Source: RXOA01 sp964547105 (GTDB lineage Bacteria; Bipolaricaulota; Bipolaricaulia; UBA7950; UBA9294). Taken from it: a DNA stretch of 64,000 nucleotides. Position numbers and translations under genes: made by a program. The stretch covers positions 1-64,000 of the forward strand of contig CAZJLO010000001.1 of the NCBI GenBank assembly GCA_964547105.1. The letters run 5' to 3'. The notes under the pieces are model-generated. The model was not told the origin of the DNA and searched no databases. It saw only the letters and a program-made list of their open reading frames with translations. Below, piece by piece: positions 17,079 through 25,024 of the stretch; position 1 is the stretch's first letter; each line of letters opens with the position of its first letter.

Positions 17079-18134
17079 ATGGCACGCCGACGAACTCGAG
17101 TTCTTGTTGTCTTTATTCTGATGATTGCTTCCTTGGCGGTGCTCGGCGTCGCCGACGAGCCGCTATCACACGATATCCGACCCGGATATGGCGTCACGGA
17201 CGTCCGCTGGCTGAGCGACTACTTCCAGCCGCTACGAGACACTGCCGGAGACACGCCGGTCTACATCCTAGAAGGCGAGCAGTCCGGCGGAGTGTTCCTT
17301 CTTCTTGGCGGAACCCATGCCAACGAGATCGCGGGAATCATGGCCGCAACACTGGTTGTCGAGCGCGGCGTGGCCACGCAGGGGACGGTCATCGTCATCC
17401 CTCACGCCAACAACAGCGCCGCCAAACAGAATTCCGGCACGTACAACGCAAACACGCCTCAGTGGTTTGAACTCACCACCGCAAGTGGTGAAGTGCGCAG
17501 GTTTCACTATGGCGATCGCCGAACACAGCCCGAAGACCAGCAGCCGGACCCGGATACGTTCGTCCACTTCCCATCCGGGATCGAATTCGCGGGGGACGAG
17601 GCAAGGAACCTGAACCGCAACCATCCTGGCAAACCCGACGGCACGTTGACCCAGCAAATCAGCTACGCCTTGTTCCAACTCGCGGAGTCAGAGAATGTCG
17701 GCATCGTCGTCGACATGCACGAGTCATCGCTGACGAGCAGTCTGGCGTATACGTTGGTGTGCCACCCGCGCGCCCTGGTGGTCGGGGCGTTTGCGATTCT
17801 CGATCTGGAGCTGGGAGGGATTGCCCTCAAGCAGGAAGAGTCGCGTCAAGAGTACTACGGGCTCAGCCATCGCGAATTCGGTGACAGAACGGGCGCACTT
17901 GCATTTCTGATCGAATCACCGAACCCCGGCCAGGAGGGGGGCGAACAAGCTCCCGATGTGATCAACGATCCGCGCGCTCCGTTGTCGACCCGCGTGCATC
18001 TTCAGATGGCGACCGTTCAGGCGATCCTATCCAATCATGGATTGCTGGGAGAAAGCGAAGATTCAATCGCCCTCTCTTTTCCATTTGACCTTGATGAACT
18101 CGTCGGGGCCGATCTCGGAGCGTACCTGAGGTGA
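17079..18134 (+). CDS. M14-family zinc hydrolase 1 (succinylglutamate desuccinylase/aspartoacylase-like), exported
   Basis: A 351-residue exported metallohydrolase. The signal peptide is residues 1-25 (VLVVFILMIASLAVLGVAD). Zinc ligands are visible as GGTHANE (His and Glu near residues 75-78) and VVDMHES (His near 215), and the general base is probably the Glu in FLIESPNPGQ near 276. 'EARNLNRNHPG' near 172 provides substrate-binding Arg and Asn. Relatives remove N-acyl groups from amino acids or cleave C-terminal residues. It ends with a GTGA overlap into the TRAP-like permease, so it belongs to that operon, and it has a paralogue at 19662-20912. The exact substrate is unknown. Confidence 0.88.
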   Translation: MARRRTRVLVVFILMIASLAVLGVADEPLSHDIRPGYGVTDVRWLSDYFQPLRDTAGDTPVYILEGEQSGGVFLLLGGTHANEIAGIMAATLVVERGVATQGTVIVIPHANNSAAKQNSGTYNANTPQWFELTTASGEVRRFHYGDRRTQPEDQQPDPDTFVHFPSGIEFAGDEARNLNRNHPGKPDGTLTQQISYALFQLAESENVGIVVDMHESSLTSSLAYTLVCHPRALVVGAFAILDLELGGIALKQEESRQEYYGLSHREFGDRTGALAFLIESPNPGQEGGEQAPDVINDPRAPLSTRVHLQMATVQAILSNHGLLGESEDSIALSFPFDLDELVGADLGAYLR

Positions 18135-19525
18135 GCGCCGTTCCCATCGAACTATGGGTGTTCGTGGCGATGGTCGGCGGGTTTGCCCTCGCGACGTTCG
18201 CCGCCAAGCTTCCGGTGTCCGTTTCGTTGGCGGCGGCCGCCATTCTCGGGGCGCTTGTCGCCGGAAGCGGCTTCCCGCTTCGCCAATTCGTCGAGGGGAC
18301 AATGGGGTACCTGGACACGCTGTTGATCATCGCCACGGCGATGATCTTCATGCGCATGATCCAGGCATCGGGGCTGCTCGACACGATAGCTCACCACATC
18401 GTAGTCGTGTTTCGAAACCGCCCGGCGACGCTGCTCGTGCTGATGATGCTGTTTGCGATGTCCGCGGGAATGATCACCGGCTCGTCAACCGCAGCTGTCT
18501 TGACTACGGGCGCAATCGCCGCGCCGGTGTTCATGTCGATTGGAATCACCCGCGAGCGGACAGGAGCAATTATCGCCATGGCCGGGATCCTAGGAATGAT
18601 TGCGCCGCCGGTCAATATCCCGGTGATGATCATCGGCGGCGGGGTGGACATGCCGTACATCGGCTTCGGCCTTCCTCTGCTTGCCCTGACGATTCCTTTG
18701 GCGATTGTGATCGTTCTCGCACTCGGATTCGGGGCGGCACGGCGTACGACGATTAACATCGACGCTCTCCCCCCCTCCTACCACCGCCAGTATGGGTGGA
18801 AGCTGTATCTTCCGTTGATTTTGCTTGTGCTGCTGATCGGCGCCGAACGCGCATTCCCGCAGTTCTTTCCGTCGCTCGGTATGCCGCTTGTGTTTACGAT
18901 CTGCGCCCTCCTCACGCCATTCACCGGTCGACGTCTGCATCCGCTTGTGGTTTCCAGAGACGCGGTGAAGGCCGCCCTCCCGGTGATGGGAATTCTCGCC
19001 GGCGTGGGGATGTTTCTTCAGATCATGGCGCTGACCGGAGCACGCGGATTCATCGTTTCGCTACTCACGGGGCTTCCTACCGGGTGGCTGTATCTGAGCA
19101 TCGCCGTGAGCATGCCGCTGTTCGGCGCCGTCTCCGCATACGGATCGGCTTCGATCCTCGGAGTCCCGTTCGTGTTGTCGCTGCTCGGCACCAGTGAGAT
19201 CATCGTCGCTTCGTCGCTGTCGTTGGTTGCCGCAATGGGAGATCTGATGCCGCCGACGGCACTCGCCGGATTGTTCGCCGCCAAAGTAGTCGGGCAACCC
19301 AACTATGTCCGCGTGCTCAAGCATTGTCTCGCTCCCGCGGCACTGACGATCGCGGTCAGTATCGGATACATCGCCACAGCAAGTTTCTGGGATCGCCTGT
19401 TCGGCACGGAGAGCACGGGCTTGTGGCTCGCAGTGATCGCCGGATTCATCGCCACGGTCGTTACCATCGTGTTGGTTCTTGATCGATGGGCGCATCGCGG
19501 CCGGAAGCAGGAGGTGGCGTCGTGA
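18131..19525 (+). CDS. TRAP-type transporter large permease (DctM-like)
   Basis: A 464-residue integral membrane protein with about 11-12 helices. It shows the duplicated TRAP/ion-transporter (DctM) layout: 'GMITGSSTAAVLTTGAIAAPVF' and 'GMIAPPVNIPVMIIGGGVDMPY' in the first half, 'SAYGSASILGVPFVLSLLG' and 'AAMGDLMPPTALAGLFAAKV' in the second half, the two hairpins that bind substrate and sodium. GTG start overlaps the M14 hydrolase stop (GTGA). No DctP-type receptor or normal DctQ subunit is encoded next to it. Instead a 47-residue membrane protein follows by another GTGA overlap. It probably imports an organic acid or amino-acid derivative released by the neighbouring hydrolases. Confidence 0.85.
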   Translation: MSAVPIELWVFVAMVGGFALATFAAKLPVSVSLAAAAILGALVAGSGFPLRQFVEGTMGYLDTLLIIATAMIFMRMIQASGLLDTIAHHIVVVFRNRPATLLVLMMLFAMSAGMITGSSTAAVLTTGAIAAPVFMSIGITRERTGAIIAMAGILGMIAPPVNIPVMIIGGGVDMPYIGFGLPLLALTIPLAIVIVLALGFGAARRTTINIDALPPSYHRQYGWKLYLPLILLVLLIGAERAFPQFFPSLGMPLVFTICALLTPFTGRRLHPLVVSRDAVKAALPVMGILAGVGMFLQIMALTGARGFIVSLLTGLPTGWLYLSIAVSMPLFGAVSAYGSASILGVPFVLSLLGTSEIIVASSLSLVAAMGDLMPPTALAGLFAAKVVGQPNYVRVLKHCLAPAALTIAVSIGYIATASFWDRLFGTESTGLWLAVIAGFIATVVTIVLVLDRWAHRGRKQEVAS

Positions 19526-19665
19526 CCTTTCTGTACCAGGCCATCACCGCAGGAGTGATCGTCTTTGCCATATGGAATCTGTTCCGGGAACGTCGACTTG
19601 CGGAGCAAATGGGGATCGCCCTGGTGCTGATCCCTCTTCTGTTGAGGGTGTTGATGATCAAGTGA
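19522..19665 (+). CDS. 47-residue small membrane protein coupled to the TRAP-like permease
   Basis: A short frame from GTG 19522 to TGA 19665 encodes TFLYQAITAGVIVFAIWNLF, then RERRLAEQ, then MGIALVLIPLLLRVLMIK. That predicts two membrane helices joined by a charged turn, with a final Lys. Its GTG overlaps the permease stop by 4 bases (GTGA) and its own TGA is overlapped in the same way by the next gene's GTG at 19662. That double coupling is the main evidence that it is translated. It stands where a small DctQ subunit would be expected but is far shorter. It may be an accessory subunit of the permease. Confidence 0.72.
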   Translation: MTFLYQAITAGVIVFAIWNLFRERRLAEQMGIALVLIPLLLRVLMIK

Positions 19666-20912
19666 GCGCCAAGACTAGGACCAGGATCGGAATCAGGTCC
19701 GGGCTCAAGGACAACGCGAACGAGAAGATAATGTCCCCGGCCCCAACCGAAGAGAGCAACGGCAAAGGTAGATCTTGGATCGCAGCGGGCGCGCTGATCG
19801 CCGTCGTTGCTGCAGCTGTCGCGATCTCGGCGCGCGAGTTTGTCGCGATGTGGGAAGATCCACCGATTTACCCGGGACCTGGGGTCACGGAGCAGTTCAT
19901 GCTGAGCAGCATCGCGCCGGAGTTGGCAGGATCGGCCGCAGATACAGAAGTCTACGTCCTTGGTGGCGACCTCCCCGGTGGAGCGCTCCTGATTCTCGGA
20001 GGAACGCATCCCAACGAACCGGCTTCTTCGCTGACCGCGATCACGATCATCGAGAACGCGGTCGTCAGCGAAGGGCGGCTGCTGGTGATCCCGCGGGCGA
20101 ACCACAGTGCATTCACATGCACCGATCCGCAGGAAGGCGCGCCACAAACGTATCTCATCGAGACACCTGGAGGAGACCGTCTGTTCCGATATGGAAGCCG
20201 AGCGACCAATCCGATCGATCAATGGCCCGATCCCGTCATCTATGTGGGGTCTTCCGGTCAAGCGCTGGCCGGAGCCGAAGTGCGGAATTTGAATCGGTCC
20301 TACCCTGGAGATTCCGGGGGATACTTGACCGAGAAGCTCGCGGCGTCAATTCTCGATTTGATTCGGACAGAGAACGTTGATCTTGCCATCGACTTGCACG
20401 AGGCGTCTCCTGAGTATCCGGTGATCAATGCAATCGTCGCCCACGAGAATGCGTTGCCGCTCGCCGTGGAAGCGGCGCTCTTCTTGGAATTCGAGGGCAT
20501 TCAAATCGGCGTTGAAGCCTCGCCGATCAATCTGCGCGGCCTGAGTCATCGTGAATGGGGAGACGCCACCGACACACTTGCCCTGCTGATTGAAAGTACC
20601 AATCCAGCCCAGGGACGCCTCCGCGGAGCGATCAGCTCCGAGTTGATCCTCGAAGGCGCCGATCCCTACTACATCCGCGCCGCGGAACACGGACTCCTCT
20701 ACGTCCCGTTTACCGATGCGGGACATCCGATCGAAGAGCGTGTCGGACGCCACCTTGAGTCGATCGCGATGTTGACGGAGATTTACAGCTCTTATCATCG
20801 GGATCGCCCGGTGTCGGTTTCCGGACTTCCCACCCTTTCGGACCTACTGGCGCGGGGACTCGGAGAATATCTGGATCCTCCACCCCGGGAAGCGGATGAT
20901 TCTACGCGGTGA
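19662..20912 (+). CDS. M14-family zinc hydrolase 2 (succinylglutamate desuccinylase/aspartoacylase-like), membrane-anchored
   Basis: A 416-residue paralogue of the hydrolase at 17079-18134. GTG 19662 is chosen for its GTGA overlap with the small membrane protein. ATG 19731 is the alternative and would still keep the single N-terminal membrane anchor (WIAAGALIAVVAAAVAISA). Zinc ligands are in GGTHPNE and AIDLHEA, with a candidate general-base Glu in LLIESTNPAQ. 'EVRNLNRSYPG' matches the Arg/Asn motif of the first enzyme. The two proteins share order and spacing of all motifs but differ widely elsewhere, so they are old duplicates, probably with different substrates or with one handling the product of the other. 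Confidence 0.86.
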   Translation: MSAKTRTRIGIRSGLKDNANEKIMSPAPTEESNGKGRSWIAAGALIAVVAAAVAISAREFVAMWEDPPIYPGPGVTEQFMLSSIAPELAGSAADTEVYVLGGDLPGGALLILGGTHPNEPASSLTAITIIENAVVSEGRLLVIPRANHSAFTCTDPQEGAPQTYLIETPGGDRLFRYGSRATNPIDQWPDPVIYVGSSGQALAGAEVRNLNRSYPGDSGGYLTEKLAASILDLIRTENVDLAIDLHEASPEYPVINAIVAHENALPLAVEAALFLEFEGIQIGVEASPINLRGLSHREWGDATDTLALLIESTNPAQGRLRGAISSELILEGADPYYIRAAEHGLLYVPFTDAGHPIEERVGRHLESIAMLTEIYSSYHRDRPVSVSGLPTLSDLLARGLGEYLDPPPREADDSTR

Positions 20913-21050
20913 TACAGGGATCGGATTCACCGCACTTCGCAAGCCTTCAATCTGGGAACTAGATTGTCGTTTTGAGCTGCGCTCATCGGCGATTCAACCC
21001 GAGAGACGGGGCGACAAGGCTGTCCGCTACCGGCGGTGGTATGAGCCAGA

Positions 21051-21056
21051 TATAAT
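21051..21056 (+). promoter_or_regulatory. Candidate -10 box for pdxST
   Basis: A perfect TATAAT lies 33 bases before the pdxS ATG. I see no good -35 hexamer at the right distance, so an activator may be needed. The leader would be about 26 bases and holds an AGAGGTGA ribosome site. Confidence 0.5.
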
Positions 21057-21088
21057 GACGCCGAAAGAAGGGACAAGAGGTGAACGCA

Positions 21089-21967
21089 ATGGTAGAGAAG
21101 GGAACATTTCGTGTGAAGAGTGGCTTGGCTGAGATGTTGAAGGGCGGCGTGATTATGGATGTCACCACCGCCGACCAAGCACGGATTGCCGAGGAAGCGG
21201 GCGCGGTGGCGGTGATGGCGTTGGAACGAGTTCCCGCCGATATCCGCGCCCAGGGCGGCGTAGCTCGCATGGCCGACCCGACGAAAGTCGCCGAAATCAT
21301 GGAATCAGTCAGCATTCCAGTGATGGCGAAGGCCCGTATCGGCCATTTTGTCGAGGCCCAGATCTTGCAGGCGCTTGAAGTCGACTATATCGATGAATCG
21401 GAGGTGCTGACGCCGGCCGATCCAACCTACCACATCGACAAGTGGGCATTCACCGTCCCGTTCGTTTGCGGGGCGAGGAACCTTGGAGAAGCGTGTCGAA
21501 GGATCGCCGAAGGTGCGGCGATGATCCGCACCAAGGGGGAACCGGGAACAGGCAACGTGATTGAAGCCGTCCGCCACATGCGGCTAATGAACGAGCAAAT
21601 CCGCCGGGTGTTGAATGCTTCCGATGAGGAACTGGTCTCGGTCTCCAAGGAATTCGGTGCTCCTCTCTACGTTCTGCAAGCCATCCGCGACAAAGGACGA
21701 CTCCCCATGGTGAACTTCGCCGCAGGCGGAATCGCGACACCGGCGGATGCTGCGATGATGATGCAGTTGGGATGTGATGGCGTCTTTGTCGGAAGCGGAA
21801 TCTTCAAATCGACCGATCCGGTGAAGCGAGCCCGGGCGATTGTGTTGGCGACGAACCACTTCATGGACGCCGCTCGACTGGCTGATATCTCCCGGAACCT
21901 TGGTGAGGCCATGGAAGGAACGGTCATCGAGGAGATCCCGCCGCATGAAATGATGCAGACGCGCTGA
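21089..21967 (+). CDS. pdxS: Pyridoxal 5'-phosphate synthase, lyase subunit
   Basis: A 292-residue TIM-barrel enzyme that makes PLP from ribose 5-phosphate, glyceraldehyde 3-phosphate and ammonia. The ATG at 21089 is preferred over GTG 21080 because AGAGGTGA ends 6 bases before it. Active-site residues are the Asp in VIMDVTTAD, Lys in VMAKARIGH and Lys in MIRTKGEPGTGN. 'MQLGCDGVFVGSGIFKS' forms the phosphate site. PdxT follows with a TGATG overlap and supplies ammonia from glutamine. GAPDH, which uses one of the PdxS substrates, follows in the same direction, so all three may be one transcript. Confidence 0.98.
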   Translation: MVEKGTFRVKSGLAEMLKGGVIMDVTTADQARIAEEAGAVAVMALERVPADIRAQGGVARMADPTKVAEIMESVSIPVMAKARIGHFVEAQILQALEVDYIDESEVLTPADPTYHIDKWAFTVPFVCGARNLGEACRRIAEGAAMIRTKGEPGTGNVIEAVRHMRLMNEQIRRVLNASDEELVSVSKEFGAPLYVLQAIRDKGRLPMVNFAAGGIATPADAAMMMQLGCDGVFVGSGIFKSTDPVKRARAIVLATNHFMDAARLADISRNLGEAMEGTVIEEIPPHEMMQTR

Positions 21968-22557
21968 TGATCATCGGAATCTTGGATCTGCAGGGAGCGG
22001 TGCGTGAGCATCGAATAAGCCTCGAAAGGCTCGGCGTAGCCGTCCGAATGATCAAGCAGGCTTCGGATCTCGATGAGCTGTCGGGAATCGTGTTCCCTGG
22101 CGGCGAATCCACCGCCATGCAGCGACTCGCCGCCGGATCTTTGCGAGATCGTCTGCGCGAGCTCTCGCATAATGGCTTCCCGATGTTCGGAACATGCGCC
22201 GGGATGATCCTTCTTGCCGATACGGTCGATGGAGCGGCAACGCCACACCTCGGCGGAATGGATATCGCCGTCACCCGCAATGCCTCCGGCCGGCAGGTAC
22301 ACAGCTTCGAGACTACTCTGGAAGTCAAGGGAATCGGCTTCGACGTCCCAGCCGTCTTCATCCGCGCCCCGTTTATCGTACAGGTCGGATCGAACGTCGA
22401 ACCGCTCGCCGAGTACAACGGAACCACCGTGATGGCACGGCAGGGGCCGTTGCTTGTCACGAGCTTCCATCCGGAATTGACCGACGACGATCGGATCCAC
22501 GAGATGTTTGTCGACATCGTGCGGCATCACCATCAGAATTGGACTCAGCATAAGTAG
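21967..22557 (+). CDS. pdxT: Pyridoxal 5'-phosphate synthase, glutaminase subunit
   Basis: A 196-residue class I glutamine amidotransferase. The nucleophile Cys is in FGTCAGMILL near residue 78 and the His-Glu pair in SFHPELTDD near 171. 'LDLQGAVREH' at the N-terminus and 'PGGESTAM' near 45 are PdxT signatures. It docks on the PdxS dodecamer and channels ammonia into it. The start codon shares one base with the pdxS stop (TGATG), which matches the equimolar complex. Confidence 0.98.
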   Translation: MIIGILDLQGAVREHRISLERLGVAVRMIKQASDLDELSGIVFPGGESTAMQRLAAGSLRDRLRELSHNGFPMFGTCAGMILLADTVDGAATPHLGGMDIAVTRNASGRQVHSFETTLEVKGIGFDVPAVFIRAPFIVQVGSNVEPLAEYNGTTVMARQGPLLVTSFHPELTDDDRIHEMFVDIVRHHHQNWTQHK

Positions 22558-22571
22558 GAGGAAAGACCATC

Positions 22572-23591
22572 ATGAAAGTGGCAATCAATGGGTTTGGCCG
22601 TATTGGGAGAGCCCTGTTCCGCCTCGGATTCGGTGAGGCTTCGTTTGAGATCGTCGCGATCAACGACCCGTTCATCTCGCCCGATGTCGCGCGGTATCTC
22701 CTGAGCAGAGACTCGGTGTACGGCCGGTACAGCAAGAGCGTCGAAGCGACCGAAAATGCCCTGATCGTCGATGGAATAACCGTTCCGATCCTTTCGGAGC
22801 GAGACCCGTCGGCGCTTCCGTGGGGCAAGATGGACATCGACCTGGTGATTGAATCTACCGGTGTCTTTCGGGCATTGACCGGTCCGAAGGGCTGTTCGCA
22901 ACACATGGACGCCGGCGCCAAGCGAGTCTTGTTGTCGGTTCCCCCCAAAGGGGACGGCGCCGGAGAGATCCCGCAGATTGTGTATGGCGTCAATCATCAG
23001 GATGTCGATCTCGCCTCGTCGCTCGTCCTGTCGGCTGCATCCTGCACGACCAACTCGTTGGTCCCTGTCGCGCATGTTCTCGAAACCCACTTCGGGATCA
23101 AACATGCATTCTTGACCACAGTTCATGGCTATACCGCCGACCAGCGCCTTGTCGATTCCGCCCATTCATCGCTCGCGCGGGGGCGTGCGGCGGCATTGAA
23201 TATCGTGCCTACGTCAACCGGAGCGGCAAAAGCGACGACACAAGTGATCACGAATCTCCTCGGAAAGATGGACGGCATGGCATTCCGAGTCCCCGTCGCC
23301 ACTGGATCGGTCAGTGACTTCACAGTGGAGATGACGCAAGAAGTGACCGCGGAAGAAGTCAACAAAGCACTATGTTCCGCGGCCGAAGGCCCCCTCGCGG
23401 GCATTCTCGGGACAAGCGAAGATCCGATGGTCTCCAGCGACATCATCGGCGATCCGCACGCAAGCGTGGTGGACTTGTTGTCGACCAAAGTAGTTGACAA
23501 GACGATGCTGAAAGTTGTTACCTTCTACGACAATGAGTGGGGATACACGAATCAGCTGCTCCGTGTCGCGAAGTTGGCGCTCCGGGCCTAG
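22572..23591 (+). CDS. gap: Glyceraldehyde-3-phosphate dehydrogenase
   Basis: A 339-residue phosphorylating GAPDH. The NAD-binding motif is INGFGRIGR at the start, and an Asp in 'AINDPF' at the usual position 32-34 favours NAD over NADP. The catalytic Cys is in SAASCTTNS near residue 155, where the second Cys of the usual CTTNC is Ser. His is in 'LTTVHGYTADQRLVD'. 'VPTSTGAAKA' and 'YDNEWGYTNQLLR' complete the site. A GTAGGAGGAAAG ribosome site precedes the ATG. It follows pdxT by 14 bases, so it is probably in the pdx operon. Confidence 0.96.
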   Translation: MKVAINGFGRIGRALFRLGFGEASFEIVAINDPFISPDVARYLLSRDSVYGRYSKSVEATENALIVDGITVPILSERDPSALPWGKMDIDLVIESTGVFRALTGPKGCSQHMDAGAKRVLLSVPPKGDGAGEIPQIVYGVNHQDVDLASSLVLSAASCTTNSLVPVAHVLETHFGIKHAFLTTVHGYTADQRLVDSAHSSLARGRAAALNIVPTSTGAAKATTQVITNLLGKMDGMAFRVPVATGSVSDFTVEMTQEVTAEEVNKALCSAAEGPLAGILGTSEDPMVSSDIIGDPHASVVDLLSTKVVDKTMLKVVTFYDNEWGYTNQLLRVAKLALRA

Positions 23592-24378
23592 ACGACTACT
23601 TCGCTGGATCGAGGGACCGCTCGCGCTTCTCTATGCGCCGCATTGTCTGCTGTGTGGGCGGTCGCTCGATTCCCTCTCGCCGGTGTGCGCGATGTGCGCT
23701 CATGCTCTACCGCGGCTCCAAGGTCCGCGATGCCTGATCTGCCAGCAGCCTCTTCCCGAAGCCGGGCTCGATCTCTGTGTTCGTTGTGGAACGCATCATC
23801 GCGAGTTTGCACGGGCGGTGCCGCTCGGGCCCTACGAGGGTGGTTGGCGTCGTCTGATCCTTGACTTGAAGGCCGGCAGAGACCGGGTCGTCAGCCGCTT
23901 CCTCTCCTCACAGCTTGCCGAGGAAGTCCGGCGACAGCCGTCGCGTGTCCCGGATATCATCACATTCGTCCCAATGACGGCGCGCGAGCGCCGGAGCCGC
24001 GGATTCAACCAATCCCGCCTGCTGGCAACCGGAGTCGCCCGCCAATGCCGGATTCCCGTGGCGCGCTTGCTCACCAAACGTACGGACACGAAACGCCAAT
24101 CCGTTCTTGGGGCCGAACAACGCCGGGCAAACTTGCGTGACGCGTTTAGCGCTGTACGATCACAGCGTGGTCTTTCTCACGCTGTACGATCACAGCGTGG
24201 TCTTCACGCTGTACGATCATCTACGGAGTTGAGCTCGAAATCCGTGTTGCTGATTGACGATGTCTTGACCACCGGCGCAACGGCAGAGGCCTGCTCGCGA
24301 GCTCTTCTCGACGCCGGATACGGAGAAGTGGTCGTGCTTGTCGTAGCACGGGCGGAAGGAAGCGGGATCTCAAGATGA
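23563..24378 (+). CDS. comF: ComF-family phosphoribosyltransferase-like protein with an internal palindromic repeat insertion
   Basis: About 271 residues. The N-terminal zinc-ribbon has CLLCG, CAMC, CLIC and CVRC pairs, and the C-terminal half is a phosphoribosyltransferase domain with the PRPP motif VLLIDDVLTTGATAEA. ComF proteins act in DNA uptake or recombination; the biochemical role is unsettled. No ATG fits the expected N-terminus. GTG 23563, overlapping the GAPDH end by 29 bases, is the best start, though ATG 23533 is possible. Between 'LRDAFSA' and 'SKSVLLIDDV' lies a repeated peptide (AVRSQRGLSH, AVRSQRGLH, AVRS) encoded by tandem palindromic DNA at 24151-24218, absent from ordinary ComF. 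The following gene starts by an ATGA overlap. Confidence 0.85.
   Translation: MSRSWRSGPRRLLRWIEGPLALLYAPHCLLCGRSLDSLSPVCAMCAHALPRLQGPRCLICQQPLPEAGLDLCVRCGTHHREFARAVPLGPYEGGWRRLILDLKAGRDRVVSRFLSSQLAEEVRRQPSRVPDIITFVPMTARERRSRGFNQSRLLATGVARQCRIPVARLLTKRTDTKRQSVLGAEQRRANLRDAFSAVRSQRGLSHAVRSQRGLHAVRSSTELSSKSVLLIDDVLTTGATAEACSRALLDAGYGEVVVLVVARAEGSGISR
24151..24218 (+). repeat. Tandem palindromic repeat inside comF
   Basis: Two and a half copies of a 27-30 base unit: 24151-24180, 24181-24207 and a partial copy at 24208-24218, each starting GCTGTACGATC. Units one and two continue ACAGCGTGGTCTT. Across the unit junction CACGCTGT-ACGATC-ACAGCGTG is a perfect 8-base stem with a 6-base loop. The insertion keeps the frame and adds about 19 residues. 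Confidence 0.9.
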
Positions 24379-24986
24379 TGCTTGCCGACAGATGCAAAGA
24401 CAGGCACGATCTCAAGATCGAGACGCTGTTTCTGGGGCCGCTTGCCACGAACTGCTATGTCGTCTCCGACGGCACACGGATGATCGTCATCGATCCGGCG
24501 GAGGATTCGCCCCGACTTCGCGAACTGATCGCCGATCGGACGGTGCATCTCGTGATCAACACCCACGGGCACTTCGACCATGTCGGAGGAAACTGGGCGA
24601 TCGATCCTTCGGGAGGTGACATCTGTATCCATCCCGATGACGTTCCATGGGTCGATGATGCCTACCCTGGACATCCGCCATTCGTCCGCTTCCTCGCCGA
24701 GGGAGATACTCCGATCCCGTCGTTGGAGGTTCTCCACCTTCCCGGGCATTCCCCGGGAAGCATCGCGCTTGTGGGGGGAGGCGCGATCTTCTGTGGCGAT
24801 GTCTTGTTCGCAGGCTCCATCGGACGAACCGATCTCCCTGGCGGCTCATGGGAGCAATTGAGACAGTCATTGCACCGGTTGATTTCGCTTCCGGGTGACT
24901 ACATCGTGTACCCGGGGCACGGCCCGCAGACCACGTTGGGTCATGAGCGCAGATCCAATCCGTTTCTTGCCGGTCTTCAAGCCTAA
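24375..24986 (+). CDS. Metallo-beta-lactamase-fold hydrolase (glyoxalase II-like)
   Basis: A 203-residue cytoplasmic MBL-fold protein. The metal ligands are all present: NTHGHFDHVGG (His-x-His-x-Asp-His), HLPGHSPGS, the bridging Asp in FCGDVLF, and the final His in YPGHGPQTT followed by Glu in GHERRSNPF. 'AGSIGRTDLPGGS' is typical of the glyoxalase II-related subgroup whose members hydrolyse thioesters such as hydroxyacylglutathione. The ATG overlaps the comF stop (ATGA). No lactoylglutathione lyase is nearby, so the substrate is open. Confidence 0.9.
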   Translation: MMLADRCKDRHDLKIETLFLGPLATNCYVVSDGTRMIVIDPAEDSPRLRELIADRTVHLVINTHGHFDHVGGNWAIDPSGGDICIHPDDVPWVDDAYPGHPPFVRFLAEGDTPIPSLEVLHLPGHSPGSIALVGGGAIFCGDVLFAGSIGRTDLPGGSWEQLRQSLHRLISLPGDYIVYPGHGPQTTLGHERRSNPFLAGLQA

Positions 24987-24990
24987 ACCC

Positions 24991-25018
24991 TGGACGAACT
25001 CCTCCCAACCGATATGAT
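24991..25018 (+). promoter_or_regulatory. Candidate promoter for dnaG-rpoD, placed for a leaderless mRNA
   Basis: TGGACG at 24991-24996 and TATGAT at 25013-25018 are 16 bases apart. The dnaG ATG at 25025 is 7 bases past the -10 box, the same geometry as at ggt1, and no clear ribosome site fits between. Confidence 0.5.
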
Positions 25019-25024
25019 GAAGCT

